Source of the DNA: a virus
DNA: 30,890 bases
Virus record (IMG/VR): IMGVR_UViG_3300048111_000139
Span: 1 to 30,890 of that record
Direction: 5' to 3' (one strand)
The position numbers and the translations under genes were made by a program. The notes under the pieces are model-generated. The model saw only the letters and a list, made by a program, of their open reading frames with translations. It searched no databases and was not told where the DNA came from. This document shows, piece by piece, positions 1 to 13,500 of this stretch. Every line of letters starts with the position of its first letter. Position 1 is the first letter of the stretch.

Positions 1-798
1 ATGGATTTATTCATGGACACTACGACAGCGCTTGAGAATGCGACTGATCTACTATTACAAGCTAATAATAGATACGCGAAGATTGCTGACAGATTAACTA
101 GTATTGAAAATGTTATTCTAGGTACTGCGCAAGCTGCACAATTAGAAGCAAGAATAAAAGAATTAGAAGATGACTTTACAGCTTCTTCATTACAATTACA
201 AGATTCAGATGCACTATTAACTTTAATTAATAATGCTCATGAAAAACTTAACCAATTAATAGATGGTACAATACCAGTAGAATTACAATATAATACAGAT
301 GTAATATTTTCAGGTAAAGGTACTACGGTTGATAAATCAATAGCTGGTAAAATTAAAATTAATAATGATGTTGAAGGGTATGTAGTATCTGATTTATATA
401 AATGGGATATTGCTTCTAAAATCACAACAGGTGTTTTAAACTCATCAAACTTATTCGATAATTCACAGGCTAATCAATATGGTGTATGGTCTAAATTAAA
501 CCTTTACACTAATAGATTAAGTCTAAATAACATATTAAACAACGAGCCACTAAATAGTAGCCTAGATATATACATTGATGATTCTACCAACGGATGGAAG
601 AAAGGTCAAGTATTTAAAATAGCGATAAATACTATTGATGTAAACGGTAACAACATAAAGGTTTTAACTAATAAATCTGGAGGTTGGCAAAACATCGTGG
701 ACATAGACCCATCACAGTTAATAACGACTAAACCTTACATTGAATTGGTTTGTATAGATCCAATCAACTATGTATTTGAAGTAGATATTTTAAGATAA
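1..798 (+). CDS. Hypothetical virion-associated protein with N-terminal coiled coil
   Basis: I do not recognise this 265-residue protein. Residues 1-90 are helical and rich in Ala, Leu, Glu and Gln, as in a coiled coil. The remainder looks beta-rich, with many Asn, Thr and Ile residues and no catalytic motif. It ends one base before the start of the 1220-aa structural gene, so the two are surely co-transcribed, and the context points to a tail or baseplate component. The frame is open to the window edge, so the ATG at base 1 may be the true start or an internal Met; a second ATG lies at base 13. The role is inferred from context alone. Confidence 0.7.
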   Translation: MDLFMDTTTALENATDLLLQANNRYAKIADRLTSIENVILGTAQAAQLEARIKELEDDFTASSLQLQDSDALLTLINNAHEKLNQLIDGTIPVELQYNTDVIFSGKGTTVDKSIAGKIKINNDVEGYVVSDLYKWDIASKITTGVLNSSNLFDNSQANQYGVWSKLNLYTNRLSLNNILNNEPLNSSLDIYIDDSTNGWKKGQVFKIAINTIDVNGNNIKVLTNKSGGWQNIVDIDPSQLITTKPYIELVCIDPINYVFEVDILR

Positions 799-799
799 T

Positions 800-3700
800 A
801 TGAACACTAACAATTCCATATCTAATTCCTTAAAGAAGCTTTTAGAAATTAATACTAATTCTCTAAAAACATTTGAAAGAATCAACGAAGCAGTAACTAC
901 TAATGCGAAATCTATTCCATTAGAGATACTAACAGACGAAGGGACTAAAATAGTATCAGTTCCTGGATTTGGTTATATGAAGCAAGAGCTAGAAAGATTA
1001 GATAGTAATCTTAAAGCACTAGCTGGATTAGGTAAGGGTAGTACAAAAGTGAAATTACCAGATGGTACTTTTCAAAACATTATTACTACTTCATTAAAGA
1101 CACCGGCAAATGATATTACTGCATTAGCCAGACCTACTGCATTCTCGTCTAAAGCAAACTATTTTGCTGAAGACTTTTTAAACCCGATGTTAACTACTTC
1201 GGTAGATGTAAGTGGTCAAATACCAAATGATACAGAAAGGATTCTTGTTAAAAGAATTTTATTCGATGGAACAAATCAAGTTGCTGTAGATTTCTTTAAC
1301 GAGAATTACAGAGACCAAGATGGCATCGATTACTTAACGGCAATTAGAGATATTGTCAATAACAATATAGCATATACTCTTGATGAAGAGATGAGAGATA
1401 TGCCTTACAGAACTACACAATATACTGGAAGATTTGATGTTCTTTCAATTTCTAATTCTAAAAGAGAAGTTATTGAAAATGGCAACACGGTAAAACAGTC
1501 TATTAAATTATATACATTAGATGGTTTAACATACTCAGATAATACTAAAGATTTAGATCAGACTGAATTATTACGCGTAGGAGATCAATTAATGGTGACT
1601 GGCGGTTCTAAAAACACTAGGTATATAATTGACAAGTTAGATGCTTCAACTAGACAGGTAGAGCTTAGATTAGTCGAAGGATATGAGTCAATTAAAATAG
1701 GCGGAGGTACTTTATCAATCTATAAATCAGAAGATAACAATTTAAGTATTGAGGTTCCTGTAGGATTTGATGAAAGAATATTGATGTTTGTAAAAGCAAT
1801 TGATCCTGAATCAAAAATCTTAGCTGAGAAATGGTCTCCAGGTGCTGCGTTCTATTCAAACGACTTAGAAGTATTACAAGAAGATGGTAGTATTATTTTC
1901 TTATCAGAATTCTATAAAGAGAATGTAGCTGATTTTGGTAAGTTTATCACTTCTATTAAAGAGGATAATATTCCTCCGGCAACAGTTGGTGTTACACCAG
2001 ATGCTCCGGAATTAAATGGTGAGAACTTTAAAGTAGTTCAAATCAATAAGCATTTAACTGAAAACGATGCTGCTGATAAAATTAAGAAATTATCTGCTGA
2101 TAAAATATCTGTACAAGAGGCTATTAAAAAGCTAGACGAAACGATTACTAAAAAGAGATCGGTTATTGCTAGTACTAAATACGCATCTCAAGTACAAAAA
2201 GATAAAGATAAAAATGAGTTAATAGCCTTAATCGAAGAAAGAGCTTCTGAGGCAAAATTATATAACTCTATTGTAACGCAAATACAGTCGTTATCATCTT
2301 CTTCAAATGCACAGAAGATAAATCCTAAATATAGAGTTAGAGGTTTTTGGAAAGTGCCTACAGCAAAACAAGTTGCTGATACATTAGATCAAGAGGTTGT
2401 ACAGTTTATTGTACAATATAGATACTTATCAACATCTGGTAAAGCTGCAGAGGCTTCACAACTTAAGTTTACGGTTGATGGTAGAGATAAATCTGCTATC
2501 TTCTCAAACTGGAATGAAAAGAAAGGTAAAATAAGACAAAGAGCAAAAACTCTTAATAGTGACGGCACGATTGCTAAAAAGTTTACATGGCAAGATAGTA
2601 AGATTGAAGATGGACAAGAAATTAACTTTAACCAATTAGACATTGCTATTAAACAAGGTGAACTAGTAGAAATTAGAGTTAAATCTGTTTCTGAGGCTGG
2701 ATTCCCTGCTAACCCAATAATTTCTGATTGGTCAGAACCGGTAACTATTTCATTCCCGGAAGAAGAGATTGATACAACCGATGTTGCTGCAGTAGTTCAA
2801 GTTAATACTGCTGAATTAGCAAAAGTACAAATTACGGAAGAATTAACTGGACAGGGTGTATTTACACACGTTAGTGATGCGTTTACAGCTAATGAAAATT
2901 ATTATGCTCACGTTGCAACTAATATTGCATCAGGGTTCTTATCTCCAGAACAAAAGCCAATATCTGTATATGACAAGATAGCGGAGCTTGAAGCTCAGAT
3001 CGCAGGTCTTAAAGGTACTGTTGAAGCTGAAGTTGGAGAGCTAGTTGTTAAGATCGTATCGGAAGATGGAACAGTAACAAATATTAATAAAGATACTACG
3101 ACTCAATTATTTGCTGGGTATTATGTTGATGAGGTTGCAGATTTAACAGTAAGAAAAGGACATATTGTTACTAAAACTTTTAAACTACAATTAGAGAATA
3201 GCAAATCAACTAAATTAGAATTAGTATCAAGACTGGTAGGTGATAGATCAAAACCCGTTTATAGATCTATTAATGCAAATACTGATGCATCTTCAAATAA
3301 GTTTGGAATCGAAAACGAAACAAACGCTACAAACTCAGCAGTTGATACTAAAGTTCAAAGAGATAATTATTATTTAGAAGAAGGTAACTACGATTTAGTT
3401 CCTGTTCAATATCAAAATATTTCATCTGAAGACTTCGAAAAAACTTCAGATGCTCCTTATCAATCTGCACAGAGAAGAGGTCAATTTATCTATAGTAGAT
3501 ATATGGATATTGCAAACCAAAATCCACATTACATGACATCTGCGATTGGAAATGAAGGTGATGGTAATATTGTTAATTATGAACATGGTCTTTCAAATGC
3601 AGGATCAGGTAGCGGTAATGGTGAATTTGGATCAAGTGCTCCTGCAACAGATGATAATAATAACTTTATATGGTCTGGTGATTTTAACAATAGTGATGCT

Positions 3701-4462
3701 TCTGGAGCTGGTGAATGGAGTAAAGATAAAGTAAATGTATCTCCTATTAGTGCAGTAACAGTTAATGACTATAACTCAGGATTATTTGTACATAAAGATC
3801 ATCCTAATTTAGCTAACTTATATGATGGCGCAATCGCGGGCAACTCTGATCTTACTAGTTATTCATTTATGAGTGTCGTAGATTCTATGATCTTTTCAAT
3901 GCCTAAAACTGCAACATTAGCAACTGGTGGAACTTTATTTAGTATTTTTGGTTCTGGTGCTGATAGTAATAATCAAGTTCAGGCTAAACAACAAATAGCA
4001 TATCACCAAGGAAGAGATTTATTTAGTAACGGCGTAGCAGAAAGACCTATTAAAATGTCTTTCGAAGCAAATGACCAATATATGTTAGGTGGTAAATCAT
4101 GTGGAGCATTCTTATTTATGTCTCCTGTAAATGCAGATACTCTTAAGGTAAGCGGTGAAACTAAAAGATCTGCTAAACAGATTAAAGCTAGAAAGGACAA
4201 TGAGTCAAATGCGGTTTCTGTAGATATTGTATTCCAATTTAGAATGACAGATTACTTCGGTAATGAAGATTCAATTGATACTGGAAGAGTTGGTGGATTT
4301 GCTAGACTTGCATACAATAACTTAACTTATACTAAGAAAATCGGCTTAGACATTTTTGACAAATACGGCGAGCAATTTTCGTTTGACTTAGAAGTATTCG
4401 CAAAGTATGGTCCAAAAGGAAGGAATTTAAATTCAGTTAAGGCAGCCAGATTATTTAGATAA
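800..4462 (+). CDS. Large virion structural protein with FN3-like domain (tail/baseplate candidate)
   Basis: This 1220-residue protein has no family I can name with certainty. Residues 1-100 are helical, followed by mixed alpha/beta. A strongly charged coiled coil lies at about 421-503, rich in Lys, Glu and Asp. A fibronectin-III-like part spans about 507-653, with a WKVP start and an ISDWSEPVTISFP end. A short second coiled coil lies at about 723-754. A flexible Gly/Ser/Asn/Asp-rich segment at about 916-973 precedes a C-terminal globular part with aromatic beta strands. It has no signal peptide or membrane segment. It starts 1 base after the previous stop and is followed by a 70-base hairpin-containing leader and the giant gene. 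Size, modularity and place suggest a tail fibre or baseplate part; this is inference. Confidence 0.8.
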   Translation: MNTNNSISNSLKKLLEINTNSLKTFERINEAVTTNAKSIPLEILTDEGTKIVSVPGFGYMKQELERLDSNLKALAGLGKGSTKVKLPDGTFQNIITTSLKTPANDITALARPTAFSSKANYFAEDFLNPMLTTSVDVSGQIPNDTERILVKRILFDGTNQVAVDFFNENYRDQDGIDYLTAIRDIVNNNIAYTLDEEMRDMPYRTTQYTGRFDVLSISNSKREVIENGNTVKQSIKLYTLDGLTYSDNTKDLDQTELLRVGDQLMVTGGSKNTRYIIDKLDASTRQVELRLVEGYESIKIGGGTLSIYKSEDNNLSIEVPVGFDERILMFVKAIDPESKILAEKWSPGAAFYSNDLEVLQEDGSIIFLSEFYKENVADFGKFITSIKEDNIPPATVGVTPDAPELNGENFKVVQINKHLTENDAADKIKKLSADKISVQEAIKKLDETITKKRSVIASTKYASQVQKDKDKNELIALIEERASEAKLYNSIVTQIQSLSSSSNAQKINPKYRVRGFWKVPTAKQVADTLDQEVVQFIVQYRYLSTSGKAAEASQLKFTVDGRDKSAIFSNWNEKKGKIRQRAKTLNSDGTIAKKFTWQDSKIEDGQEINFNQLDIAIKQGELVEIRVKSVSEAGFPANPIISDWSEPVTISFPEEEIDTTDVAAVVQVNTAELAKVQITEELTGQGVFTHVSDAFTANENYYAHVATNIASGFLSPEQKPISVYDKIAELEAQIAGLKGTVEAEVGELVVKIVSEDGTVTNINKDTTTQLFAGYYVDEVADLTVRKGHIVTKTFKLQLENSKSTKLELVSRLVGDRSKPVYRSINANTDASSNKFGIENETNATNSAVDTKVQRDNYYLEEGNYDLVPVQYQNISSEDFEKTSDAPYQSAQRRGQFIYSRYMDIANQNPHYMTSAIGNEGDGNIVNYEHGLSNAGSGSGNGEFGSSAPATDDNNNFIWSGDFNNSDASGAGEWSKDKVNVSPISAVTVNDYNSGLFVHKDHPNLANLYDGAIAGNSDLTSYSFMSVVDSMIFSMPKTATLATGGTLFSIFGSGADSNNQVQAKQQIAYHQGRDLFSNGVAERPIKMSFEANDQYMLGGKSCGAFLFMSPVNADTLKVSGETKRSAKQIKARKDNESNAVSVDIVFQFRMTDYFGNEDSIDTGRVGGFARLAYNNLTYTKKIGLDIFDKYGEQFSFDLEVFAKYGPKGRNLNSVKAARLFR

Positions 4463-4511
4463 TATATAACCTAATGTTAGGTGAATATATAATAGAGGAG
4501 TACATTCTCTA
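4463..4511 (+). promoter_or_regulatory. Two consecutive hairpins in the leader of the giant gene
   Basis: Hairpin 1 pairs TATATA-ACCTAA (4463-4474) with TTAGGT (4477-4482) and TATATA (4486-4491), with a GAA bulge at 4483-4485. Hairpin 2 pairs TAGAGGA (4493-4499) with TTCTCTA (4505-4511) around the loop GTACA, including one G-T pair. They fill most of the 70 bases between the 1220-aa gene and the ATG at 4533. No T-run follows, so a classical intrinsic terminator is unlikely. RNA processing, mRNA stability or control of the 9-kb gene are more plausible roles. The structure is seen; the role is inferred. Confidence 0.5.
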
Positions 4512-4532
4512 GGAAAAAGATATTAATAATTA

Positions 4533-7500
4533 ATGGCTAATTACCAATTTAGAAATACAAGTTATTCAGATTACGACTCGGCAGTTGATGCTGCTAGGTT
4601 AAACCCTAAACCTACAACTGGATTAGAAGATGTTAACGCAGCAAGTACTAATACATCTGAACCCGTTTACCAAGGCGTAGACCAGAATCAAACGTTTGAT
4701 GGTCAAGATCAATTCTGGATTGAAGACGATGGTCGTCAAATATGGCAAGTTGCTGCTGACGGTGGCATACTTAGTGTCCAGTCAATGCCGGCATGGGATT
4801 GTAGTGATCCGGATGATTTTGGATATATTGGTGCTAATCCAAGTGGATTGGGAGAGAATACCGAAGGAGATTTAATTACAATTACATACGGTACTAACGT
4901 TAAGGGTGGTAATATGCCATCACTGATTGAAGTTAGATTAAATGATGCTACGGGCCAGGTTGTACAAGACGCAACAACATCCACGGGCTTCGTTTATGGT
5001 GAAAACACGTATCGTGTTAAATTTTCACTACCAAGCGGTTGGAGCGGTGGAGATGTAGATGGTAATAAAGCATGTGTTCAAACTAATGTAACTGTAGTAC
5101 AGAATGACCCGCTATATGATTGTGATGTAGCTGGACCGACGATTAATTCTGGAACACACGGAGATCCTGTAGTGGTTCAATGGGCAGTAGCTCCTGCTGA
5201 TAATGATTGGGTAGTAACTCCAAACACTTTAATTCCAGGTAGTGCTTATACTATTACAGGAATCGAAGTTCCTGCTGGATATTCAAATAATGGCGGCGCA
5301 GCTATTCAATGTCAAATTGACGCAAATGAGGTAACTGTCGCGCAAACCACATTAGCACAGTTTGACTGTAGCGATGCTCAAATCGTTATTGCAGACGGAC
5401 CCCCAGGTGCAAATGTAGAAGCTAATACAACGGTCGCTGCAGGAGTAACAATATCTTCTATAAGCCCTGCTGTATTTGATGCAGCAACTGGAAGCAGAGA
5501 CTACGATGTAGTCATTAACATACCTAGTAGTGGATATAATAATTCAGGAGGACTATTATCATGTCCTACGCCCGGTGTTACTGTCGCAGTAGCAAAAACA
5601 ATTAGTCTTAATAATACTAATGATCTTGCATTTGATTCAACTGGTAATCCTATTCAAACTAAAATAGTTACCATTGAGGGTAATGCAACTGGGTTTAGCA
5701 CAGGAACTCATATTCAATATACAGCGGGTAGTAACTCTTGGCTTAATGTTTCGTTAGATAACTTTACTACTAGTGGTGGTAATTTACAGTTTTCAGCGAA
5801 CGCATACACAGGAGCACAACCTAGGAGTGTTGAAGTTCAATTAGAACACCCAGAAGATGATTCAATACAAACAACAGCGTTTACAATTACGCAATCAGCT
5901 GGTAATCAACCACCAATTGGAAGTAATTTAAGTAGACAAATTACATGGCAGTCTTCAGTAGCTGCTCTAGATTTAGATTTTAAGAGCCCAGTGGCAGCTA
6001 ATTGGACTGGAACTGCAATTAATGATCTTGAAGACGGTGATAACCCGGATGTAATAATAACTGATATTAGTGGATTAACCGTAGGTAATTTTAGCGCTAC
6101 ATTAAAAGATAGTTCAGATAGTTCATCTACAACTATTACTTCTAACGATCTTCCATATACATTAGTCGGACCTGCTAGAACTATAAAGTTAACACCTTAT
6201 AGTGAGTTAGGTGAAACGCAAGCTGGGAATATTAACTTTAAATATAAAGTAAAAGATTCCGGAGATTTAGAATCTCCAGAATATACTGTAACGTTATTAG
6301 TTTCACCTCCTGCAAATGAAGCACCGAACGCGATTGATAAGTCAATAAGTATTGTAGGTGCAGGAAATGGAGATACTACTGACCCGTTTGCGTTTGGTAG
6401 CGCTGGTTTAGCATCAGATGATAATGACGCACCTGCTGCTTTAATCTACAAGTGGGTAGATAATGCAAATGGTGCCAATGCAGTACTATTTACTGCTGGT
6501 GATAGAACTGGACTTCACGGTACGTTTACTGAAGCCAATGGTGTTTTACAATATACATATACCGGGAATACACTAACTCCAAATGATGATGATGTAGTAG
6601 ATGAGTTTTGGTTTACGGCTACTGATAGCGAAGGTGAATCTTCAGGTGGTGCTAGAATATTTGTAACTATGACGGCTGCTCTAAACACACCTCCGGTCAT
6701 AACGATTAACAATAACGCTAATACTGATACAATCAGTTTTAATGCACTTCAATACGAAGCAGTCACTCCAAATGTACCTATTTCTGCTACTGATGGAGAG
6801 GGACATACCCTTACATGGTCAGCAGAGTGGGATGCTAGTAGTAATAATTCGGTAAACGAAGAAAAGGGTAATTTTAGCATTAATGAAAACAATGGTGTTT
6901 GGTTCTATGAATCAGGCGATTGGGATATGCAACCAAACACGCCTTATGATACCTACTACATTATTAAAGTAAGAGATGAATTTGGTGGAGAAGACTCGTA
7001 TACACTACAATTAACAATAACAGGTGTATCATTTATTGGTGGAACTACTATATCTGCAAACGGGAAACTTACTTCGGCATCTGCATGTGATGAGAATAGA
7101 CCAACAGATGTTTTTTTAGATGCAGATGTTGCACAAAGTGTAAGCTTATTAGAAGCTGGTCATTTCCTTTACACTGAAAATACTTTACAAGATTCAGATA
7201 AATTTATACCCGGATCTGATGGTCCATGGCATTCTATTCAACAAGATGTTGCAGGCAATGTTGTAATAAGGGTGGTTAAGTTAGCGGCGGACGGTACAAT
7301 AGAACAAATATTTGATTGTGCACAGACTCTTGATTATGCATGGCCTATTGATATTAATTACTCTACTAATTCAAATGACCTATGTCAACCAGGACCCCTA
7401 GATTATACAGTAACTCAGGCTACTGTTTATCAAAACGTAATTAACCCGGATGATGCAGCTGTATCTTTACAAGCTGTAATAAATGCAGGAGGTCAATTAT

Positions 7501-10500
7501 TTACTAGTCAATATTATGCTAATCAACCTGAGTATCGAAATGATCCGACTAATATTGCAAACACGTATGCGCCGGCATCTTTATGTGTGGCTCCTGGATT
7601 CTATAATGATGATAATAGAGATGCGGATCCTAATCAGATAATTTATTATGAATTTACTACAAACGCAGAAGGCCAAGGTGTATGGAATCCTTCTAGCGTA
7701 AACGACACCCAAACAGTATACGAATGGAATTGTCCTATAGAGATTGAATATGGAACATATAAATTTAATGCGTTTTACAGTGAGTTAAATAGAGAATCTG
7801 TAGATGCTATATGTTCATTAGAAGATGATGACTTAACTAAAGTAGATTTATATGTTAGATTAGATCTTGCAACCATGGAGGGCTCAACTCCATTTTTTAA
7901 TACACATTACGGTGCATTAGAATATGTGATGAAAAATCAGGTTTTAGTATATAAGACTGAAGCTGATGCTAACTCTGTTAACTATAATGGGTTATGGGAA
8001 ACCACAGTGTTTGTTGCAATTAAGTCAGGAGTTGATTTAACTGAAACAGATCCAAACAGCTATATACCTGGAGTCGAAAGAAAGTTTGCTATATGGGATA
8101 ATGAAAATGATTCCGGATACGTTGATGGTATTCCGGCTAATAATTTTACGTATTCTTGGGTAGGCGCAGATGCAACTACGCTAAATTTAGAATATTCAAC
8201 AACTAATACTATATTAGGTAATTGTGTAGCTAACTTTGAACAACCAGACGGACATGAGAATTTCTGTTTAGGCCTTCCTAATAACGATTGTACGACTTCT
8301 GACCTAGACACATCTAGAACTAATGTATTTTATGCCTTTTATTCTTGCGTGTCTAAGATTGAGGGTGGTGATCCATACTGGAACCTTTATATAGTAGATG
8401 GGTTACATACGTTTGCTACTAATTCTACTTCATATATTAAAAAATTAATAGACGTAATAGAGCCTGGTGTGAATGCAGGAGTACGTTTAAAATTAAGTGG
8501 TGATACCATGTTGGAATGTGTAGCACTACAACATAAAATATTTGCAGTTAACTATAATGATGCTAGTACAATTGCATTAAATTTACCAGAGTATGGCAGT
8601 GATGTTAGAGTGGTAGAAATAAACCCGGTTGAATTAGGTTTTGCTAGTAACGCAGTAATTGAATATAGAGAGAACTGTATCGACTGTATACTTGATACTG
8701 GTGACGCAAACACATTTACATTAGATTCTATTAACGATGCTGATGTAATTAATAGATCACTTCCTAATTTTAATTTAGAGAAGAACTATGAGTTAGACAA
8801 TTTATCTAAACCTTTATTAAGAACAAATCCTAAATTATCCACTAATGCTAAGTTAGTTGTTAATAGTACTGATGCTATGTATATCGAGTCTATTGATGCT
8901 ACGAAAGAGTTAGCGTCAGTTGAATATAAGAAATGGCCTGTTAATAAATTAGGTAAATGGTCTTATGATTTAGCAAAATTCTTTAATAACAATAAGACTC
9001 CATCTGATATAGTATACTTTAGTAAATCTAGATTCTCAGACTTTACAGTACAAGAATCTTTTGAAAAACAAATAGAAGAAGATTACCATTATGGTACAAC
9101 ATATAACTATTCTAAACTACATAACGAAGACTTTAGAATGTTAGCTCCTATTTGGCTAGATAAAAATATTCCTTCTAATTTTGTAATATTTAGAGTTAGT
9201 GATCCAGCTGCAGTGCTAGACTTTGATACACAAAGTAACTTTAATAATATTAATGAAATTTTAAAGAATAGTGAATTAATTAAAACATTTGATTTAACTA
9301 GAGATTCTAACATAGGTACATATCTTAGAAATCATGTACAATCTGAATTATTTCCAAGCAATCCAATTAGTGTAAACTTTTCAGAGAATGAAAGAACAAA
9401 TTTTAATGGTATTGACTTAGTAAGAGGTGGGTTTACAAATAAAGGTGAATACTTATTTGATGATTTTGTAAAACAAGACCAGACTATTATTTCTGAAAAT
9501 GAATTAATTACTGCAGGTTTTGAAAGAAATAAATTAGCGTGTGCAAATCTTATTAACTTAGAGTTTTTGTTTGATGATGATGGAGCAGATGACTATGCTG
9601 TAAATAGATATTTCGGATTATATGTAAATGATGTTGATTCAGGGTATGGTACTTTAGAGTCTGCTAATAATGGATTACTTAAATTTAAAACATTAAACTC
9701 TTATATTAACGAAGATTCAGAATCAGCAATACCACCTGTTAAACTAATGTCGTCTACTCCTACTTTAGGATATGCTCATGTTTCTAATAATTTTTACAAG
9801 ATTTCAACAGACTCGTATTACGATACATCAAATTTAGAATTACGTGTTGAAGATTCTACTAACTTAATTTCTAATGAAATTAAACTAGCGGAAGTTGGAA
9901 CATCTATTGATATAATTAAGAACACACTTGCTGAAAGTGATTTTGTTAAACTTACTATTAATGAGACTCCTGCTAATAATGATAGAATATCTATATTCCC
10001 TTCTAAAGAACAGGATTATAGAATTAAGGTTGTAAGATATAATCCGGGAGATTTATATAATTTATCGCTTACTCTTAATACGTTAGATCAAAGCTCTAAT
10101 ACATGGAATAATGTAACTTATACGTTTGGGTTAGAGTTAAAAGATACTATGGAGCAAACTATATCTCATTTTATTGATTCAAACCCTGGTATATTTGATG
10201 CTAATTTAACTTTTAAAGCAGATGGTAATGATTTCTTAATATATGAGAAAAAAGTTACACTTAACTCAATTAATCCAATAATAGAACCTGTTGGTTCTAA
10301 CAATATATCAATCGCTAGAGTTGAATATACTCAAGTACCTTTTGATTTAGAAAACAATATGTATTTTGGATCCGATGCATTACCTGCTGGACATTTTAAT
10401 ACTACTGCGTTTTCAACACAGGGTACTAATGCTGAAATAGCACAGGCTTTAACAAAATCTATTAACTCAAAAGATAATGGGTTTACCGCACTAACATACG

Positions 10501-13500
10501 ATGGAGCTGATCATCTTTATATAAAAAATGATGTGGTAGGTTACAGGTTAATGCAGTCCGGAATTGCAGTACCTAATGGTAACGCTAATGACTGGGTACA
10601 TGTCGACAGCGCTAATGAAATTGAATATACTGAAAACAATAAACTTAGATTACAACTTACAGGTAGTACTTCTAATACATTTAGATTTAGTAAGATTTAT
10701 TTCTTTAACGGTGGAAATTCAGCAGGTAAATCAGTATTAGCGAGTTTAGATTCTGTTGCGGATATTAATGTTAACGATTATTTAGAAACTAGTTCTATAG
10801 GAGTTTACAATAAAGTAATTGATATTGTAGATGATATTGAAAGATTACCTTTAGAATACAAGAAACTAATTTTAGAAAAAACTAACACATTAGAAGACGG
10901 AGAAGTAAATGTATTTGCAGACAACTTAGTAAGGCTAGGTTTATTCTCAGCATTTGATATTCATGATATGAATTTTGATTTCTATGATACTGCTAATTCA
11001 GAACTAAAAGAATTACAATGGGAAGTAGCTAATAATATTAACTATGAACCTGAAATAGATAATCAAAGTGACATATATCCATTTGGAGATAGAGGTAGTT
11101 CAGATTATTTAAAAGCACCAGTAAGTTATTTTACTGGATTAAGTGATGTGTTAGAAGAGGAAAGAACTGATGAGGCAAACGAAAAGCAGGTACTAAGCGA
11201 GTATGATAGATTGCAAGAAAACTATTTAAAAGAGTATGCAATTCAATCTAGAGTTGTGCCTACAATTAATAAGTGGGTTTTAAAAGATACTTTAACCGTT
11301 AGAGAACAACCATATTATTTAAATGCTAATGAGGCATTTGGTAGATCTAACTTCTCGGCTGATCTTTCTGTTCGTGGAAGAAATAGAGTTGGTATGACCC
11401 ATGAGTGGTTTTATATTAATAACTTACCAAAGTATTTAAAAGAAAATCAAGGGGATTATACTAATCCAGAATATAGATTAAATGAATCATTTAGTTATCT
11501 TAACTTCATGGATGGTATTGAAATGTCTCCGGCAATGTTTAAGGATATTAACTATGATTATTTTGATAGATTCTTTGTTACTGAAGGATTTGAAACTTCG
11601 GGTGATAACAAATATAAGACATTTGTAAAAACTAATAGACAAAAGAAATACACGTTAGTAAATGGTGGTAATGATACTGCATTTGCAGATACAATATTTA
11701 AAGGTCTAAAAGTAATATTTAAAAACAGAAAAGAGTTTAACGCTTCAAGTCCAGTGGATTTCGTTAAATCTTCTGAATTTAATGGATATAGGTTTAGTAC
11801 TGTATTAAACGTAAAAACGTCTCAAGATTCTAATGGAATTGAGTATGAGGTTATACAAAATAAGAAATTTAAATACGTTGTATTCTTTATCTCTTTAAGC
11901 ATAGATGATTTATGGGCAGATCAAACTCTAACCAGAAAACTATTGTATGAATTAAATCATTCTTTAGTATGGAATAATGAGGAAGGTACTTTTAAATACT
12001 CTGATGTTAAAATTGATGGACATTTAGATTTAACAGGTGCTAATTTTACTCATCCGGATGGTGATGATTATTTAGTAATAAATGGACTAGAACACGCGGA
12101 TGGTAATCCACCTCAGTTCCTAGAACAAATTAATAAAAATACTGATGATGAATTTGGATCTTTAATCGTAGAGTATACTACATTATTTGGAACTAAAGTA
12201 ATAGAACTTGATATTTCTAACGTAGAAAGTCAAACACAAATAACTCTTGCTAGTCAGCCAAAAGATCTTTCAAACGGCGGTATTGCAACTGATTTAAGTG
12301 ACTTGCCTAGTTATGTACAATATAATGCTAGATATACGTATAAGGGCGGTGGTGTTAATGCATACAAATATATTTTAGAGTCTTTAGGTGCACAAGATAT
12401 GGCGGATATGCTATTAAGGAATCCAGATAATATTAAATATTCTACTGTAGAGTTAGATGGTAGTATCGGTTTAAGTAAATTTATTATCTTATTAGAAGAT
12501 GGTGTTGAATTTATTAAAAAGGCTGAGTTAGACACTAATGTGGATGATGATAAACCAGAATCTTTTAAATTATCTTCAGGTAATATTGGGTATAATTTAG
12601 GACTTACTAGAGTTTACTACCCATTCTTAATTAGACATAATGGAGGATATACTATTGACACAACACCGGTTGTAACTTTTACAGACGTGTATACTCACAT
12701 GAAAACAAATACTCTTCAAAATACTTCCGATATTATTGAATTAGAATTAGAAGAACAAATGTATAAACACTCTTTAACTAGTACAAAAGAGATTCAATTA
12801 GCTAAAGACTATTATAGAAGATATAATAGATGTGGTGTTGCATTTAACTTAGGATTTATTTATGATGGAGGTGCTCATGATGCTCAATGGGGTATTATTA
12901 AAAACCATTTCTATAGAAAAGTAAATGAATTTAAGTCTAGCGGTGTTATTAAACTATCAGTATCTTCTGATAAACCACCATTATACCCATTAATAGGAGA
13001 GATTGCTATTGATAAGAAAGATGTGAATGTATTCAAATCTTCATGGGATAAAAACTATTATACTAGATCTTTATCCGGTGGGATTAACGAAGAAGTTCCT
13101 GGTACATTTGAAACTAAAGAGGAAAGATCGTATTTAGCTTCTACTATTATGAAGATAAAAGACAGCTACACGATGTTGAACTTTGAAGTTGACCGAGTTA
13201 AAACAGAAGGAGAGCTAGATGATATTTTAGCTAATTCTACAAATAAGACAGATATTGTATTATTTGAAGATAAAAAAAGAGTTGTAATGGACTTTTACAT
13301 AGACTTTACAATTAATAAAAAATTAAGTGGTGATGGTGTTTTAGATACTATTAAGAAATATGTATTAGCTGTAAATTCAGCTGCTGACAAGACAACATTA
13401 ACTGATGATGCACAGCTTTATATTAGAAAGAATTTGATAAACGCTTTTAATATAGACCAGATTAAACTTTATACTAAAAGATTTAAAGGTAGCGATTCTA

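Noticed and set aside
4736-4984. Minus-strand frame of 82 codons inside the giant gene
   Set aside because: Antisense shadow of a gene whose Cys-paired repeats are clear in the plus frame.
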